64,000 bases of DNA. Source: Aquila chrysaetos chrysaetos. Lineage: Eukaryota; Chordata; Aves; Accipitriformes; Accipitridae. Shown piece by piece: positions 29,800 through 42,204 of the stretch (its first letter is position 1; every line of letters begins with the position of its first letter). A model generated the notes under the pieces. It ran no database searches. It worked only from the letters and a program-made list of their open reading frames with translations, and was not told the origin of the DNA. The position numbers were made by a program, and so were the translations under genes. Location of the stretch: the NCBI RefSeq assembly GCF_900496995.4, contig NC_044014.1, positions 11,682,501 through 11,746,500 of the forward strand. Reading direction: 5' to 3'.

Positions 29800-30036
29800 C
29801 AGGCGGCGGGGCGGGGCGGGGCGGGGACGGGCCGGAGGGGCTCCGCGCCGGAGGGGCTCCGCGCCGGCTTCCCGGGGCGGGAGCGGGAGCGAGGCGTCCT
29901 CAGGCAGGGCTCCCCGCTGCCTCTGCCGCTTGCCTCGGGGTCCCCTAAGCCCCGCGGGGCCTGGCCGCGGCCCGGGCCGCCCCGCCGCCGCCGCCCCTCA
30001 GCGCCCACGGCTGCGGCGGCGGGGCAGCGTGAGCAG
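29800..30036 (+). other. BBIP1: BBIP1 noncoding exon 1 (predicted, alternative start)
   Basis: A plus-strand donor CAG|GTAACC (GT at 30037-30038) lies divergently about 270 bp from the proposed SHOC2 start. Human BBIP1 starts next to SHOC2 and has upstream noncoding exons. A matching 3' splice site with a pyrimidine tract (cgcctccctcctcag, exon from 42418) lies just before the BBIP1 coding exon. The 5' end is a guess, and the transcript could instead be an unrelated lncRNA. Confidence 0.35.
29834..29865 (+). repeat. Perfect tandem duplication of a 16-mer
   Basis: GGAGGGGCTCCGCGCC occurs twice head to tail (29834-29849, 29850-29865) in the proposed BBIP1 first-exon region. It looks like a recent local duplication in the promoter. 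Confidence 0.95.
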
Positions 30037-31085
30037 GTAACCAGCCCGGCGCCGCCTCACACCCGCAGCCCCCGTGGCCGCGCGTGCCGGTGAAACCTTC
30101 CGTCGTGTCACCGCCGCCACACCGGGCAGAAACTTGGGTCGAGATGTCCCTGAGGGAGGAGGACAGCCCATAGCTCCGTCGGTTGCTGACTGCAGCTCAT
30201 TGAAGTACCTCAAGAGCAGGAACTACCTTCCCGCCGGTCCAGCTCTTTAACTGGGGAGTTTGCCCCCCAGGACAGACAGGATTCAGAAATTCTCGTGTAA
30301 TGAGCCCGTACGAAGTCGCTCTTCTCAGTGCTGTACGTGCGTCGCACAGCTCTTGCTGCAGGTCACCTTTAGCTACTGAGACATTACGGAAGAGATGGAC
30401 CGGGCGGCTGTGACATTCCCGTGTTTCTGTTTTCTACAAAATCGGGACCGTCCCCGGTTGGCACCTACTATAACCTCGCACCAATGTGCCGACTGTTCTT
30501 TCCGTAGGAGATACCGCAAGCGAAGCGTGACCAAGCTGCCCTTGCAAGGAATATGTGGGAGCTGCAAGAAATGGCGGTAGCCATTCAGAAGGCGGCAACC
30601 ATGCCTCTGCGTAGACAAATACGCTCAAGTGTGGCAGAACAACTGCCATCAGTCATCATTTGATTTCGGATGGGATTTAAAAGCAACTTCTTTGACGACC
30701 CGTCATAACAAACCTTTCGGTATTTTGCTGAGAAAGGTTTAGCTTTTTAATGCTAAATTCTCAGGCAGTTGCAGTCAGCTCCCCTCAAGCCTAGAGGGGT
30801 TCTGCACTGCAGTAGTAGCTCAACTTTCTAATTTCTAAAACACATTAAAGCTAGTGGGAGTCTAATAATTGATCTCAGTACTTGCTGGTCTGGACTGGTC
30901 CCGCTGGCTCACGTTCAAAAGGAACGTCAGCCACCTCAGCAGAATCAAAACCATGAGTAAATCTGGGAGCCATTTCCTACATCAGATAGTCAGATCTAAG
31001 TATCTGCGCTATTTCCATCAGTTTTTTACAAGTTTTGGCAGCCATCGAGGCTAGTTTCAGTGAAACGAGGCTATTCATATTTGAT

Positions 31086-31145
31086 TATCTGGGTTCTGCC
31101 ACTTTCCTTTGTGTGATTCTTTGGCAGACCAGACAGTTCAATGTG
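31086..31145 (+). mobile_element. Possible MIR-like core fragment
   Basis: CTGGGTTCTGCCACTTTCC followed by TTTGTGTGA and CTTTGGCA resembles the MIR core pattern (gggttc...tctgccacttac...tgtgtgaccttgggca). It is short and degenerate. Confidence 0.3.
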
Positions 31146-33279
31146 GTAACACGCTTTACTAATAAATGCTGGACAGCATTAAAAGCAGAATTGCCTTTTT
31201 GGCATAATGGGTCACAAGGCAGAAACCAGGTGTAATTTCCTAGTGACAATATTTCTTACAATGACTGGATGTTTATTTGTTGTTATTACTCAGTAAAACG
31301 TTCAGTGTGGACAGTGCCCCAATCCCCTACAAGACATGGAAATACATGCTTTGCCCTGAAAAGCTTGGAGTCTGAAAGAATTATTTCTTCTGTAGCTTAT
31401 TTGAACACAGATGGATGTCTACATACAACTACATCTTCTGTATTAAAGACCACAGCGTGTATTCACCATGCATAGGGAGGATCTGAATGTTTTGTTGACC
31501 GTGTACTGTACCTTTACATCTCTCAGGCTCTTTCTGTGCAAAGTGCCACTCACTGCCCAGTTGCTTTAACATTGAAGAAGTATGTACAAAGGATACATGC
31601 TACGTGTACGCTGGTTCTGTTAGAGATTTTACTTCTGTTTCTACTCACTTCACTTTCAAAAATATAACTTGAAATCTAAGAAAATGTTACTTTACACTCA
31701 AAAAAACCTGGTTTGCTCTTTTCATGATGAAACATAAAACTGAAAAGCGGATGTAAAGCAGAGCAGGACAATTGTCACTAGACAAGGAATCAGCCAAGAA
31801 ATTTACACTGGTAACTCCACCCTTTTGCTGCAATTCCTTAAATATGTCTTATGAGATGAGACTGATACTATGGTAATACTTGTGCCAACAACTAGAACTA
31901 ACGGACATTTTTGCAAAGGCAGAATTCATACACACAAGATTTGTTTTTAATCTGCACAAACAGAGTAGTTAATTTTATATCCTCCTACTGGATGCTGGAG
32001 AGCTCAGCTCCAACCTACTCCCAGCCTCCACCAGCACTGTTTGTCCCCAAATCTTCATCGACACAGACCTGGCCCAGTGTAGAAGGTAAGTATAAGAGTC
32101 ACAGTCCTTAGAAGTATTAGTTAAGGGCCTCTCAGGATCAGGAGACTACGCTGACAGGCCCATATTTTGAACCTTGTGGTTTTGTGGCTGCGTACCTCTC
32201 CTTAAGATAGATCCACAGACAGTAAGTCAGAGGTTCCTCAGTCTCCGTTGCCCCAGAAAATGCATAGACCTCTGCGAGGATCTTGAATTACTGCCATTCA
32301 CACTGAAATGAACATGAGGGGAAATATAACTAATGAGCATTTCATAGCCTACATGCATACAGTTCTGAATTAAGGTTTCACTGGCAATTTCATTTGGACA
32401 TTGCCTAACTTTTAAACACTTGGCTTTGCAACCTTCATAATGTTCCTTTAACACCTGTAGCATTTCCTGTGTTCCTGAAAAGGACAACTGTCAGCGCAGG
32501 ATCACATTGCATCACAGCACGTCCATGGGTCATCAGCCATGTTGGTACCTTTGTATGTCCAACACATACCTCTGCCCCTTTTACTCAAAGAGAAACACAG
32601 CAACAGCAGACTGCTATCCTCCATCTAGACCAGCAGCAGAGGGGGATGAGTGTTGGAATTTGGATTATTCAGTGGATTCATAAGACCATTCCTAAGGCTA
32701 TTTGGTATTTACACAGTTGTTTCAAGCATGTTTCTACAAAGCAGCGTGATTTATTAGGAGCTAGCTCTTACACAATGAACTAAAATAAAGCAATTAATTA
32801 GTTAAGCTTGCTCAAGCTGACCACAAGATCAATCTAGCAACTTCAGAATCATCTTTGACTGAATTCAGATACCTCTGATATAATAGCCCCACTTGCCTTT
32901 TCTTAATTTAGTGGCTGCCAGACTAATGAATTGACCCTTTCTCTCTTGGTCATGTGGCCTTTTCACTACCTCCTCCCAACTGCAAAAGTCTTGTCATCTA
33001 ACTACAAGAAAGCCTGCTCTCCTCCCCCAGGCAGGCAGCTGCCGCCGCCTCGTCCAAGGACACTCAATTCTAGTCGTTTCTGTACTGCGGGCTGGGGCAG
33101 ACAGCACAAGAGGCAAATTCTTTGCCGGCGGAGCCAGCGTGAAGGCCAGCATTGGGGAAGCTCTGTTCCACTTCCAGCTCTGGAAATCAGGAGGTCTCAG
33201 CGAGCACAGCCCATTGCGCCCTTTTCCACCCACATACCCCTCTGCTCTGCCCTGTGTGGGGCTGCCACCCATGGCTCTC

Positions 33280-33735
33280 CCCTGGTACTCCATTCCCTTC
33301 CCCTGTGCCTGTGCCTGACCTCCACTTTCAAACCTCCATCACCTGTTCCTTCCCCAGGCTGTCTCTCCTTTCTTAACCTCCAACAGGGCCTCCAACTTTG
33401 GTTCCCCACACCAGGTCCTAGTTAAGTCTCTTGTTCTTCATCTCACTGCCTAGCCCCCTGACTTTCTTCCTTCTTGTCTCCTTTTACTGGCAAACTGAAT
33501 TCTGCTGTGTCTTCTGTGCCTGCCCTGCTGCCTGTTCCTTGCCAGCCAGTCTCAGCACAAAACTCTAATTCCCAGTTTCACTTTCTTTGTGAATCTCAAT
33601 CTCCCTCTATCACATCTCAAACGTCCAAATTCCCAGACCTGGTATTATCTTCCTCTCATCTACACCTCAATCTACCCAGACCTTCCTGCCCTATTCTATT
33701 CCTTTCCCTTCTCTTGAATCATCGGTTTACCAGAA
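33280..33735 (+). repeat. Pyrimidine-rich (C/T) tract
   Basis: About 450 bp with a strong excess of C and T on the plus strand and many CCTCC, CTTTCC and TGTGCC words. The strand asymmetry is clear. It is not a simple tandem repeat, and its open frames look like products of the composition. Confidence 0.6.
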
Positions 33736-36700
33736 GTTTGGCTTCAGTCTCTTAGCCAATGGTTGCAATGGGTTTAGTCATTCTGGGGGAGAGAAGCATG
33801 CTTTGAAAGCTGATGGCATGACAAAAGCCCATTTCATTTTGTGAGCATCGTACTGATCATGAAAATAGTGTGTGCCTTTGTCATTGCTTTTCTACCCTTC
33901 CCTTGAATGTCACCTTGGCTCCACTGCCTTTATTATGAGTATACAAAAACTGGGAAGGCTGGAATACGTGGCACAACTTGGGAGCTGAAGGGGAGAGAGG
34001 AAGTGTGCTAGGCACAGAAACCATACCTGGAGGATGCACATAGACATTCAGAGCCCTTGTCAATGTCTAGAAGCTAATACTCCAATGGGGTGGCTGACAA
34101 CAAAATCCGTCACATTGAAAACAGAGACTGCCCAACCACAGCAAAAGCTTCTGCTTGGTGCGAGATGCTGTTGCAATACAAAGAAGGATGCAAAGAAGGG
34201 GAACCTCAAAATGTGGTTCTCTGTTGAAGGACTACAGTACAGTAAAATGTTGCTATTTTTATCGTCTGTTCCTTTTATGTGTTCAGAGTCAGGTCTGCTT
34301 ACTTGAGTGACAAGACATTATTTTTGTTTTTCTTCCAGTTGGTTCTACAAAGCAAATGTATGATAAAAGGACAGAGTTTGATTAAGGTACCTATGTTCTC
34401 AAAACCAAGCAGCATGATTTAGGGTTGTAAAGCTATCAGGTAAAAAACAATTCTGGTCCTGCCAGCTTCAACTTTCAACTCATTAGCCACCTATCTATGT
34501 CTGTCAGGCTGTTAGCAATTTTTTAAACAGACTGCCTAGGTCTTACAGGAGCTCTTCCAGGTGGAGAGACAGGACGTATCAATGCTGAAACAGCACATCC
34601 AGAATGCCATGCATAAAATGATTTTCTCTTATTTACTTGTATGCACATGAACTTTTTCAAGTATGCACTGTGTCCTAACTGCCCCAGGGCCAGCAGTTCT
34701 TCAGTTTATTTAGTGCAAGGGAAAACTGCAAATCCAGCAGGCTATCAAGCAAGCTGATCTCCAATTATACAAATGGAGAGTCAACCAGTTCAAACAATTT
34801 ATGTTTCAAAGTCAACATTACAAACAACAGAAACAAGCAAGAGCTTTTTCATTCACAACAGACAATAAACTGTATTTTTTTTTTAGTGTAGATATTCTAG
34901 ACAGGATAGTATCAGCTGTTAGAAACTCCTACTTTTCTCTGCATTGAAAGACAGGGCAAATTAAAGGCTTCAGTTGTCTGTACTTTGAAAGGGGAGAAAG
35001 GCTGGAATGAAAAACTCAGTTAAACTGAAACAGATGCTGATTATTCCAGCTCCAGTCAGGCCATCCCTAAAGAAACTAACCTTTCTTGACTTCATTTAAT
35101 TCTTCTGGTACTTGCAAATCCATTTCTGACATCCCAGGGTAACTCAAAGGGACAAAGCAGGATCCAACAGGACATTCTGTGCTCTGGTGGACAAGCTTCT
35201 CTTAGCCTGGGTCTGCAGCACCTGAATTTCAGTAGGCAGTGTGCCTGTGAGGGACTAACCATGTCCAGACTACCGTAACTCCCCCAGCTAAGGGGCAAGA
35301 GGGGATGGGTATTCACAAAAGCTAGCTTAAATCTACAGAGGTTAAGCTTCCTCTGTAGTCAGTAAGATAAGCCTGTGCTTAGGCACTCTGAATCATATTC
35401 TGAAGAAATCACTTTTTCCATTGACCTCATGCAGACCCTGGGGAGTTGAGCTTTCCAAGGGAAAAGCCACTTCCTCCCCAGGAAAGTGCATTCAAGCCTA
35501 AGTGGCTGTGGGTTCACCAGCTTTTTACATGCCGCACATTGCTGTTGGACTCCAATGCTGTGTGAGCACTGTAGATCTGCATGCCTGCAGGTGGTACAAG
35601 ACATCTCCTGCCATTGTACCTGTTTCACTTGGCTCTCATGTCAGCCTTCTAAAACTGGCTGGCACCAATAATCTGGTATGGTGTGGCTCAGATTTCATTT
35701 ACACTGCATGTTGTTTCATGCCTTCAAAGGTCCGTGAAGATTAGTACCAGGCTGACTGGTATGGCACGGTATGTAGGAATGCAAGTGTAGCCCAAGTTTT
35801 TCTCTGCTGAACGTCATAAAAGGGCATATTCTGCCCCTGTTCCGCATAAAAGAGGGAGCAGGCTTCCACTTCCCCATTGTCCTCTCTGATCTTCCAGTCC
35901 TCAACAGCTACAACAGGGTAGCAGTGTAGCCTGTCCTTCAAAGAGAGAGCCCGAAGAAAACCAGTTCTGTACTGTCACAATTTTTAGCTGATAAAGGTGC
36001 AAAGCCGAAGGAAGAAGTCTCCCACAGTAGCCGAGAAAGAGGAAAGGTCTCTGGGAGTGGTGGCCCCAGGAAGGCAGAACAATTTTATTATGAGTTTTTT
36101 TAAGATTACTGTAAACAACTCAACTGTGTCCTAAAAGTGACTGGGAGTGGCAGCATATCCATGCTGAGCTGTGTAAAAAAGCCAGCTGCCCCATGCCCAG
36201 GCAAGTATCATTGCCAGCAGGTTAACCAAGGCTACAGGCAGAAGCAGTTTTACTCGGGATTACATCTTGTCACTGCTGCAAGCTCTGCTGTCTGAAATGT
36301 GGAAGAAGATGAAGATCAGCTGAATAGGAGAGTCCCCAGGAAAACAAACAAACAAACAAGCAAGCCTCATTCACGTTCTCACAAAGAGAAAAAAATTCTG
36401 TAAAAGTAATTTGGGAAGGGAAAATTGACTTGGAATAAAATATTTGCCTGCTGGTCTTAATAGCTGCAGCTCTGCTATCTATTTTCTCTCCCTCTTCCAG
36501 ACTGTCAGCAGGGATTGAGTGTTCTCCTGGAGCCAGGGATGGATTTCCTGAATGGTGACAAATAGCAGTAAAGCCTGAAGTCAATTCCACAGTGAAATCA
36601 TTATATAAATTGCTCTTTTCTGCAGGAAAGAGATGGATGAAAAATAAAACAAATCAGAAAATAGTATGAAATGAGTAATCTTACAGTTCAGTCATGGGAA

Positions 36701-36916
36701 GCAAAAAGAACAACCCCAACAATGATGCTGGCCCAGTCAGGGAGCCAGGAGTTATAAGGAGTACAACTGTGAAGGAAAATTTCAGTTAAGGATTTCTGAA
36801 AAAAAAACCCTGAAAACTAGATCCTTCAGGTGCAGAATGATCTTTCAGAAGGACATCATGAAAATCCTTCTGCCCAGAGCCATGAAAACTAGAGCAGAGT
36901 GAGTGTGCGCAACCCT

Positions 36917-37345
36917 AATATTTATTATTATTGTGGTAGTGCACAGGAGCCTTGATCTTGATCTTGTGTGTGGGGTGCTGTACAAAAAGAGCGTTCTGAT
37001 TCAGAGACTGAAAGCAAAATGTAAGACCAGAAAAATGACATGCATTTGTCACAGACGCAGGGAGCATGAAGAAAGAAAAGCAGTCAGCGTGCTGCCAAGT
37101 TTTTTTATAGGCCATACGGACAAGGAGAGGGTTGGAAAGAGCTCTGAAAGATTATTTTTTTCAACATTAATAGGGGTTGGTTGCAAGGCTTGGAGGAAGC
37201 GTAAGGATATTTGAAATGGTAACAAGTAGGCAGCGGAGCTGGTCATCACAAGCTGATCTCAGGAAAGAGCTGACATCCCGGTAATACTCTGAAACAGATG
37301 AACAGGGATGGGCTAGGGAAAGACAGGTCTTGAAGAGGCAGGCAT
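36917..37345 (+). mobile_element. Ancient, decayed dispersed repeat of sauropsid type
   Basis: It begins with TTATTATTATTGTGGTAGTG, then GGGGTGCTGTACAAA, followed further on by CCAAGTTTTTTTATAGGC, ACAAGGAGAGGGTTGGAA, GTAACAAGTAGGCAGCGG and GACATCCCGGTAATACTCTG. The order and wording match a long element I remember as common in turtle and crocodilian genomes, with many substitutions and gaps. I cannot name the family with certainty. It seems non-coding and inactive. Confidence 0.55.
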
Positions 37346-40300
37346 TTGACACACAAGAAAAGAGAGAGTTAGTAGACAGAAAAGAAAGAAGGGACACAGA
37401 TTGACAGGCTAAGAACAGTCCTGCATTGTGAGGACAAGGGCTTGGTTATTCAAGAGTTTTCTTTCCCCCTCTTGTTTCTCAGGGGGAGGAGCGGTGTTTC
37501 AAGGGAGAATACTACAATCATTTGACTGTGTGAAGAGATTTATGGTCTGACTTTACCATGTGTTAAAATATTGATTCTCTTTCTAACATATGCTTTACAT
37601 ATTGACATTATTTTTTCTATATAGAAGACTGACTTCTGCATACAAAAGCTGGGACTTCATAGTAGGATCCAGCGGTGCTGGGTAAATACAAAGTGACGTA
37701 AGCGAAGCACAAGTCTCAGATTTTTTCCACTCAATTAAATAAAGATAGCAAGAGAGACACTGAGCAGTGCGTGGCGGCGAGAAGCTGGAATAATTAAACA
37801 ATAATATGACAGACGGTGCATTTACGGGCAATTACAGCATGCCTCTGCTGGCACTTTAAGGCACAAGGCCAAAGACTTAAGCGATTCAAACCACACAAGT
37901 AGAGCAGTAACCTCCTAGAAATGCCAGTTTAGAGCATCTGGCTTGGGAGCCCAGAATGGGATTTACACATAGCAATAAGACAGGCAGTCGGGTCTCTCAT
38001 TTACCGGACACTACTGCTAGAGATAGAGCAGGAAGAACAGCCCATCAAAATGCTGTTTCTGTGTCCCTTGGAAAATACATTTCCAGGCACTTTTACATAT
38101 GTAGCAGTGAAAGACAGATCTTCACACTGAATAAGGACGTCTCCTTCTTGCCTTGTGCGTTCAGCTTAAGGATACCACTGCATCAAACAACGACAGATTT
38201 AAAATACGTGTATTCAGAAAGCTCAACTAAAAGAAATCATTCATCTGTCAACTCCCTTCCAAAAACAAGGACTGGGTTAAACATCAAGCTATCAAGCTGC
38301 AGGCTCTGAAGGCATTTGTGATTCCCTCAGGGAGTCACGCAAGGCTTTCTGTTCCTTGCCTTACCCCACCCAGTAAACCCAAACCACCTTCCTCCTCCTG
38401 TCTCTGAAGATGATGGGCTCTGTATCCCATGGTACCACTCAGCAGCTTAAGGGGACAATTGCATGAAATCTGCACGTGTATTTTTGAAAGCATTGGTATG
38501 CATTATTCAACACACGTCACAGTCATGCTGGTACACCACATTTCTGACCTCGTCAGCACATATAGAGGTGAAACAAGCTCTAGATTTTTAGAAAGGAAGA
38601 ACTAAAGAGGGAGAGATCTGCCTGGAAAGCAAACACAGATCAGATGTCATTAAAAGCTTCTTAAACTGACAACAAAGTATTTACTTAGAACAGAAAATCA
38701 CCTTCAAGATGGGTAATTCTCATGGAAGTGGCTTTATTTTTAAACACCCCATGTCTGGAGCTACATGATTATACAAGGCTCTGAACCAGATTTTTGTTTT
38801 TAAAGTAAGGACTTGATTCCAGACTTTCTTGTCATATGGAAAAAATGGAAAACATGAACTTGAAAGGCTCAAAAAGCAGAATGAAAATAAAAAGCATTTA
38901 AAATGTATAAAGACAAAAACCAAGCCTCATAAACAAATGGGACCAGCAACATTGCTTCACCTAAATGCTTTTTTCTTCTACTTAGCAGGAGATGTTTCTC
39001 AAGACTTAAAATAAGTGTTGTTTTGTATCTGCAGGGCTTTCAGCAAGCGGCTGCCATGTTACGAAACTCTCTGGATTCCAGCAATGCACATCTCTGCTGT
39101 CTGCTGCACTCAGAGTATCTGGGAAGAGGAGGAGGAAAACAAGCTTATCATTTTTAAAATTATTGCTGGTTTTGTGGTTGTGAGGCTTTCTGCAGTGTAC
39201 AAGAATAACTTGTTTGTGACATCAGTAAAATAAGGATAAGCAACCTAGAGCGCATTGTCCTCTCTGTGGATACCACTGTCACACTTTGTCAAGTAACACT
39301 GGGTTTTATCTGAAGGTCAAGTCTCAGGACTTTAGGAAGCTGCATGCCATGGGGACACAACTTGAGACCTGGGCATCATTATGCTGTGTGCAAGGACGGT
39401 CTTGTTCTGACTTCTCCAGCTACGTAGAGCGGCACCAAGACAATGCACTGACTCAGCATGGTCCCACTGCAAGTGCACAGTGCTTTTCCCAGACTGAAGG
39501 GTTTTGGCAAAGTATTTCAGCTTTCTAGCTATTTCTGGCAACTGGAAAGGCCCGTGAGAGAAATGAGTGTATATTCGAGCACACATTGACCAGAGAGGCA
39601 GAAAATGGCAAAAAGTGGGGTATAACTACACTTTCTTTGGCAGAAGAAAAGATTGGATCTCTCATCTGTAATTGGAAAACTCACATCTTCTCTTGTTGTT
39701 CCTCTTCCAACAAAACAAGGGGAAGTAGGTCCTCTATGCCATGCTTTTCCCTCCTATCAACTATGGCTAACACCAGTCTAGTGAATAAATGCCAGCCTTA
39801 CTCAAAGCTAAACCCATTCCTGTTTTTAAGGCACTTTGAAAAGTACTATATTAAACTGCAGGCAATGCCTATGCCTCTCCTCTCTTTCATCCAGTCCTTC
39901 CAGTCCTGAAGGTGTTAACTGTGTTTTTTCCCAACAGAAAGAGGTGTCTTAAAAGCAGACTTACTAGAGACTGTCGAAAACAATCTCCACAATCACGCCT
40001 GCCCCAGTGCTATCAGCTTTCTAGATAGGCTGCCAAGTTGGCATTTGACTAGCTAAGAAAATGGATTTAGCACACGATGCCAGATTCCACTTCTCAGTCA
40101 CTAAAATGCTCAAGTAACAAACTGAGTTGACCGTTGTTTCTTATCACCAAGCAAACAAACCCCGTTGGCAGGAAAACTGCGTTTGGGAAGTGATTCCCTA
40201 CATGACTGAGATGGGCTCTGGTTGCTGTAAATGCCAATTCTCACATAATGCTGGACTCCAGGTGGTCATCGGCACTGTGAAGGACACTGTCAAAAAACCT

Positions 40301-40477
40301 AGCCTGCAATTTGATTTCAATGTCTTGCTTTCAGTTCATCTTCTGTTGCTCTGCAGGCCATATTCATTACCACAGGAATAACTGTTGGTTTCACAGTGCA
40401 AGATTCTCAGTCATAACTGGCTTTTACATTCATTTTTAGCCCTAGCCATATTTAAGATGCTGGATCAGTTTTTAAAA

Positions 40478-40497
40478 ACAAACAAACAAACAAACAA
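40478..40497 (+). repeat. (CAAA)n simple repeat
   Basis: Short run of AAAC units. A similar run occurs at about 36343-36362. Confidence 0.9.
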
Positions 40498-40653
40498 CTA
40501 CCAAATTACTGATCTGCAAATTGCATGTACTGTTTAAAATGCCCCAGTCTACAAACATCCACAGTCTTCATAAGTCAGTCCCTAGTCCTTTCCCCTCCAA
40601 TCAGTACAAAATACTAATTGGCACATGGACTAGCACACCAGACAAAAGAGATT

Positions 40654-40675
40654 TTCCCACTGAAATCAGTGGGAA
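40654..40675. repeat. Perfect 10-bp-arm palindrome (TTCCCACTGA / TCAGTGGGAA)
   Basis: The two 10-bp arms are separated by only AA. The wording (CCCACTGA..TCAGTGGG) is reminiscent of an ancient dispersed repeat with the theme cccattgacttcaatggg that I associate with sauropsids, so it may be a repeat remnant. Confidence 0.8.
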
Positions 40676-41716
40676 CGCTTCTGTGCACTTCAAAGGGTAG
40701 AGAAGGATGTGCCAAGCAAGGACGTCCATTTTATAGCCTCATCAATGCCAATCTTCTGACCTGAAAGTGGAATATGTGAATCACACAACAAAACGAGGCC
40801 ACTTCTGTGCTGCCCCAGACCAAGCCAGAAGCGTTACCTCCAGCTGATTCCACAAACGGCAGGAAGTAGGAGACCTGCCCTCAGCTTCTGCAGGTTCTCT
40901 GCTGGCCTCCAACCCGACAAGCAGGCAAGACTTCAAGTGAGGTGGAAGCAGGCTACCTGAGGGACCATCAGTTTCCTACTCTAGGTTGCCCTAGAGGAAA
41001 AAGGAAATAGTTCGGGAACAATGCAGACAAAGGCCTTAAATAACTATCAGAGAGGTGCCGCTTACTGAAAGTTGAAAGTTTTATCACAGGTCCCCCAGCA
41101 AACCGAAGCCTTGGATCCCGTAGCTCACATGTCCACAGTGGGGTGCCTGACCTAGCAGAGGGAAGCATGCAGCCAGCTGCATCAAGGCAGAATGGAAAAG
41201 AATGATTAGCAAAAATCATTTTCTCCCTCATTTTATTCATCCACGGCCAGTCCCTGTGCTGTAGTACGAAGCGACAAAGCTCTCAATCTCAGAACAATTA
41301 AAGGAATTGTCACTGTCTGCTGAGGCGAGGTTATAGCAGGATTACAAGCCTTAACTGTCAATCCCCAAGCAAAGGCCAAGGCAGACAATGTGTGCAGGGC
41401 ACACAGGCAAGCTCATTAGCAAAATCTAAAATTACAGCACATCCCGGAATCGGGACGGCGCTGAGGTATCGCACAGACACGGGGACGGACAGTCGGGTGA
41501 ATCTTCCTCCACCGACCCCGGGTCACACCACGGCTTCGCGGCGGGGGATTTCTGAGGGAAGCTGCCACCAGCGGCAAGTGATCCTCCAGAACGCGAACCT
41601 GCCGGGGTGCGGGGGGATCTCAGGTGCGCTGGCTGATCAGGTTTAGCGACGTTTAAGCCCTCAGAGTTTAGAAAGACACCGGCTTTTACTACTGTTTACA
41701 TTTTAAACAGTACCGT

Positions 41717-41733
41717 GATTCACGTCGTGAATC
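41717..41733. repeat. 17-bp palindrome GATTCACG-T-CGTGAATC
   Basis: Perfect 8-bp arms around a central T, about 130 bp left of CpG island 2. It could bind a dimeric factor. A second small inverted repeat (CCGTCT-GTT-AGACGG) lies at 41785-41799. Confidence 0.9.
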
Positions 41734-42204
41734 CCGAGGCGCTGCCTGAAAATGAAAATCGGAACGTGTACGCCCTGGCCAAGCCCGTCTGTTAGACGGT
41801 GTCTGCTGAGGGAGGGAGGGGGGGAAGGTATTTAAAAAAACAAAAAATAAACAAAAAAAAAAGCCCCGAAGCCCGAGCTTCGCGGGCAGGCAGCGGCACG
41901 CCGCGGGGCCGGGCAGGCCCGCGCGGGTTCAAGGCCGCCGCCCCGCCGAAGAAGCCCCGCCGCGGCGGGAGGCTGGGAGCGGCCCGGCCGGGCTCTGCGC
42001 GCTCCCACCGGAGCGAGCCAGGCCGCGGCCGCCCCACCGAGCCCCCGGCCCCGGGGCAGCCGGGCTATCGCGCCCTGCGGCCCGGTCGCCCACGCAGGGC
42101 CCCGCGGCGGCTGGCGGTGAGCCCGGCCCCGCTGTCGGGGCAGCGCCGGGGGAGCCGCTCCAGCCCCGCCCGGGGCGCAGCCGCGGGGCTGCCCCGACAC
42201 AGCA

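Larger units (their letters stand above)
28600..30130. promoter_or_regulatory. SHOC2: CpG island 1: SHOC2 promoter, probably shared with BBIP1
   Basis: A long CpG-dense island peaks at 29.1-30.05 kb. Near 29.75-29.83 kb it holds a YY1 site oriented with SHOC2 (CCAAGATGGCGGC on the minus strand, 29748-29760), an ETS/GABP-type CGGAAGTG (29768-29775), an X-box-like element (29781-29795) and a row of GC boxes (29808-29828). YY1 sites in this orientation usually lie just downstream of the start site, suggesting SHOC2 initiation near 29.76-29.79 kb. No TATA box is evident. In human the SHOC2 and BBIP1 starts are a few hundred bases apart and divergent; the donors on both strands here fit that layout. 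Confidence 0.75.
30037..41850 (+). other. BBIP1: Probable BBIP1 intron 1 / SHOC2-BBIP1 interval
   Basis: About 12 kb without a confident gene. It contains a MIR-like fragment near 31.1 kb, a candidate cassette exon near 32.0 kb, a pyrimidine-rich tract at 33.3-33.75 kb, an ancient dispersed repeat at 36.9-37.35 kb and a perfect palindrome at 40.65 kb. Other open frames are short and lack recognisable domains. Confidence 0.55.

Noticed and set aside
28634-30093. Long plus- and minus-strand open frames (up to 468 codons) across CpG island 1
   Set aside because: Extreme GC content removes stop codons in several frames at once. The peptides are Pro/Arg/Ala-rich low complexity with no domains, and some frames lack an ATG start.
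32931-33755. Open frames of 164 and 93 codons in the pyrimidine-rich tract
   Set aside because: Ser/Pro/Leu-rich peptides mirror the C/T bias, with no recognisable family.
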